Positions 62,082-64,000 of a DNA stretch of 64,000 nt are shown piece by piece (position 1 is the first letter of the stretch; each line of letters opens with the position of its first letter). The notes beneath the pieces are model-generated. The model had not been told where the DNA came from. It saw only the letters and a program-made list of their open reading frames with translations, and searched no databases. The DNA lies in NCBI GenBank assembly GCA_965223165.1, contig CBDCVQ010000020.1, positions 1,736,001 to 1,800,000 on the forward strand, given 5' to 3'. Made by a program: the position numbers and the translations under genes. The DNA is from JABDMH01 sp965223165. Lineage in GTDB: Bacteria; Bacteroidota; Bacteroidia; Chitinophagales; Saprospiraceae.

Positions 62082-64000
62082 TCACCGAATCAGATGAAGC
62101 GACCCTGCCTTCTCGAAGGTATTGCCACTGCTGTTGTGCACCCCCTTTAGCTCATATACGTAGGTGCCGGGCGGAGCCTTTTGGCCATTGGTCTGGCCCG
62201 TCCACTGAGGGATGGCTCCCTCCTGGCGATAGATCGCCTGCCCCCATCGATTGAAGATGGTAAACTGCTGGATCGTGACATTTTGCGCAAAGACCTTAAG
62301 TACATCGTTTTTGCCATCTCCATTGGGGGTAAAGGCATTGGGCACGAAGATCGGCGAGTCAACAAAAACCTTGGTTTGAAAGGTGGTGGCACAGCCCAGT
62401 GAGTCCGTGACAATTAACTGATATATCGTCTCCTGGAGCGGAGAAATCTCGGGGCTCAGACAGTCAAAGCAGGAAAGGCCCTGTGGTGGTGACCACTGGT
62501 ACTGATAGTGATCCGGCTCCCCCTCAAGGATAATCTCTTGCTCCTGCCGCTCTCCTCCGATGATGCTTTGAATGGAATCCAGATGAACGATCGCCCCACC
62601 CACTGTAAACGTGAATGTCGTGTCAGACTGACAACCAGCCGGATTGACGGCCCGTACCTCCAGCGATTGCGGCCCCGGCTCCGACCAGCCCAAGACCAAG
62701 GTGTCAAGCCATCCCGTCATAAAGGTATCCCTGTCCAGGATCCATGAGATTCGTTCGAGCTCTTCTACACCGGTATATGAGATCTGGACCGCCTGATTGA
62801 TACAGGTGTGAGATATTGATACGGATGGGCGGGGCCAAGCGAAGACCTCCACATTGAGGTAGGCTGTGTCCAGACAACCATTTGAATCATCAAATCCGAT
62901 CACACCGTACGTGGTGGCCGAATCTGGGGAGACCGTAACCATATCCTCCTGACGGTCTTGCACTATATCATCCCCAAACCAGCGATAGTTATCAGCTCCC
63001 GATGCCTCCAGCAGGAGTTCAGAACCTTGACAGATCTTAGAGATCTCGGTCAGGATCTTCAGGGTCTTGAAGTCAGAGAAATACCCATAGCGACATCCGG
63101 ATCGCTCGCCGCCATTGATCGTGCCCAGGTGAAACGTACCTAGCGCATTGGAGATTTGTAGGACGCTGCCCGCTGTGATCTCGGCCGTCAAGTTGATTTG
63201 GGCGGCTACATAAGTGCTGTCTGATCCGGCTACGAGGGCAAAGTCGGCAGCGGTGACAAGATCGGTTCGTCCATTGACGACAAATCCGCCTTCATCTCCC
63301 GCCCGGGCAATGAGGATCAGGCCAAACTCCTCCGGGGTAGACCGGGTAACACTCACGCTTTGGGATCCGGTACAGGTCAATTTGGGTAACAAGGCCAGGC
63401 CGATCTCGCAGCCAAATCCGGTCGCGTGCAGGACGTAGGTGGGTTCGCTGGTCTCGATGTGCATGGCTCTGCTCCGGAGGTCAAATCGGCGCATCTCACC
63501 AGCATCCAACTGGATGGCGCCTCCCGTATTGCCGTCAATCACTACCGAGGTATTGTCGGTGATGGCCTGCACAAATACCTGATCTCCTCCCCCCAAGAAG
63601 CCTCGGACCGCAATGTACTCCCTCCCGAGCACATCCAGCGGCACTAGCTGGTCTCCCCCCAGGTCATGGCAGGGGCCATTTTGGTTGGAGTCATCCTTTA
63701 GCGTGACCGCGATGAACTGATCCGCGGTAATTCTCGTCCCGGTCAATTGGTACTGCGCCAGTGATCCGCTGCTGGTCAGCGAGTACGTCTGCCCCCGGTC
63801 TAATACGACCTCAAAGGGGGTGCCAGCTGCATGGCTACCGGTCCTTACCGAGGGCACGATGGTCACCCTGGTGTCATTTTCGGTGGCGACGATCTCTGCG
63901 CCGGAGGTGGCGGGTGGGTTGTACCAATCGACCCGTGACCAATAGTTCTGCGCAGGAATGACAAATTCTTTGCCTAGCGCATTTCGTCCCTTGAGCGTAA
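62082..64000 (-). CDS. T9SS type B cargo protein with IgGFc-binding-type N-terminal region (5' end outside window)
   Basis: The frame stays open past the right edge (ALGKEFVIPAQNYW just inside it), so the start is outside. The visible ~640 residues begin with an IgGFc-binding N-terminal-type beta domain (RITADQFIAVTLKDDS, RFDLRSRAMHIE, TYVLHATGFGCEIGLALLP). Ig/PKD-like modules with paired Cys follow (CDSTTYGVIGFDDSNGC-like), and the end is a gliding-motility-associated C-terminal domain (FVPNAFTPNGDGKNDVLKV, IFNRWGQAIYRQEG, GTYVYELKG). It should be a surface adhesin secreted by T9SS. It converges on the creatininase gene, 3 bp apart. Confidence 0.88.
   Translation of the reverse strand, partial: TLKGRNALGKEFVIPAQNYWSRVDWYNPPATSGAEIVATENDTRVTIVPSVRTGSHAAGTPFEVVLDRGQTYSLTSSGSLAQYQLTGTRITADQFIAVTLKDDSNQNGPCHDLGGDQLVPLDVLGREYIAVRGFLGGGDQVFVQAITDNTSVVIDGNTGGAIQLDAGEMRRFDLRSRAMHIETSEPTYVLHATGFGCEIGLALLPKLTCTGSQSVSVTRSTPEEFGLILIARAGDEGGFVVNGRTDLVTAADFALVAGSDSTYVAAQINLTAEITAGSVLQISNALGTFHLGTINGGERSGCRYGYFSDFKTLKILTEISKICQGSELLLEASGADNYRWFGDDIVQDRQEDMVTVSPDSATTYGVIGFDDSNGCLDTAYLNVEVFAWPRPSVSISHTCINQAVQISYTGVEELERISWILDRDTFMTGWLDTLVLGWSEPGPQSLEVRAVNPAGCQSDTTFTFTVGGAIVHLDSIQSIIGGERQEQEIILEGEPDHYQYQWSPPQGLSCFDCLSPEISPLQETIYQLIVTDSLGCATTFQTKVFVDSPIFVPNAFTPNGDGKNDVLKVFAQNVTIQQFTIFNRWGQAIYRQEGAIPQWTGQTNGQKAPPGTYVYELKGVHNSSGNTFEKAGSLHLIR

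Overview
The window reads as chromosome from a Bacteroidota bacterium, most likely a Saprospiria/Chitinophagia-type environmental lineage (the family level is inference). The evidence is type IX secretion (T9SS) cargo with gliding-motility-type C-terminal domains, a PorP/SprF protein, a PorZ-like protein, BshA (bacillithiol rather than glutathione), DUF1800/DUF1501 and DUF1080 proteins, and Bacteroidota -7 promoter boxes (TAnnTTTG) ahead of several housekeeping genes. Genes are dense and moderately GC-rich. The first 480 bases, the IS110 element and the stretch after it are visibly more AT-rich.

Layout. 1-480: tail of an AAA/DUF4143 ATPase and a four-unit short repeat. 475-3105: an unknown protein and a GCS2-like ligase fused to CBS domains. 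3106-3807: nested repeats. 3808-10164: a lipoprotein, a giant secreted metalloprotease with SprB-type repeats, and its PorP/SprF partner. 10165-13203: two copies of a 220-bp CTAG-flanked element around rluB, then dnaB. 13595-17098: coiled-coil protein, lipid kinase, IS110 insertion. 17099-19325: ABC exporter. 19364-26168: aspS, an ECF sigma-factor operon, hemA, and a secreted metallo-beta-lactamase-fold hydrolase. 26179-30263: decayed repeat, YifB, two tandem thioredoxin-fold proteins. 30450-33034: DUF1800/DUF1501 pair. 33044-36282: rpsF-rpsR-rplI, YceI lipoprotein, MerR/CarH-like regulator. 36501-41672: bshA, PorZ-like, nadD, dnaN. 41779-52083: M16 homologue and a long envelope operon mreB-mreC-mreD-mrdA-folA-DUF2851-lpxK-wzi-like. 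52080-58180: DUF1080 protein and two Tat-type Gfo/Idh/MocA oxidoreductases. 58273-64000: TPR-CHAT protein, creatininase-family enzyme, and a partial T9SS type B cargo protein.

Themes. Cell-envelope construction (mre/PBP2, LpxK, Wzi-like) and protein export to the surface by T9SS dominate. A second theme is a compact family of mobile repeats. A 220-bp element with imperfect terminal inverted repeats sits between CTAG duplications in three copies. One copy interrupts a second, longer repeat whose uninterrupted version lies at about 34.4-34.6 kb, so the window itself contains an empty-site comparison. The interior of the 220-bp element is strongly conserved and forms small hairpins, which makes it the most interesting undescribed item here. 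No CRISPR array, rRNA or tRNA was found.
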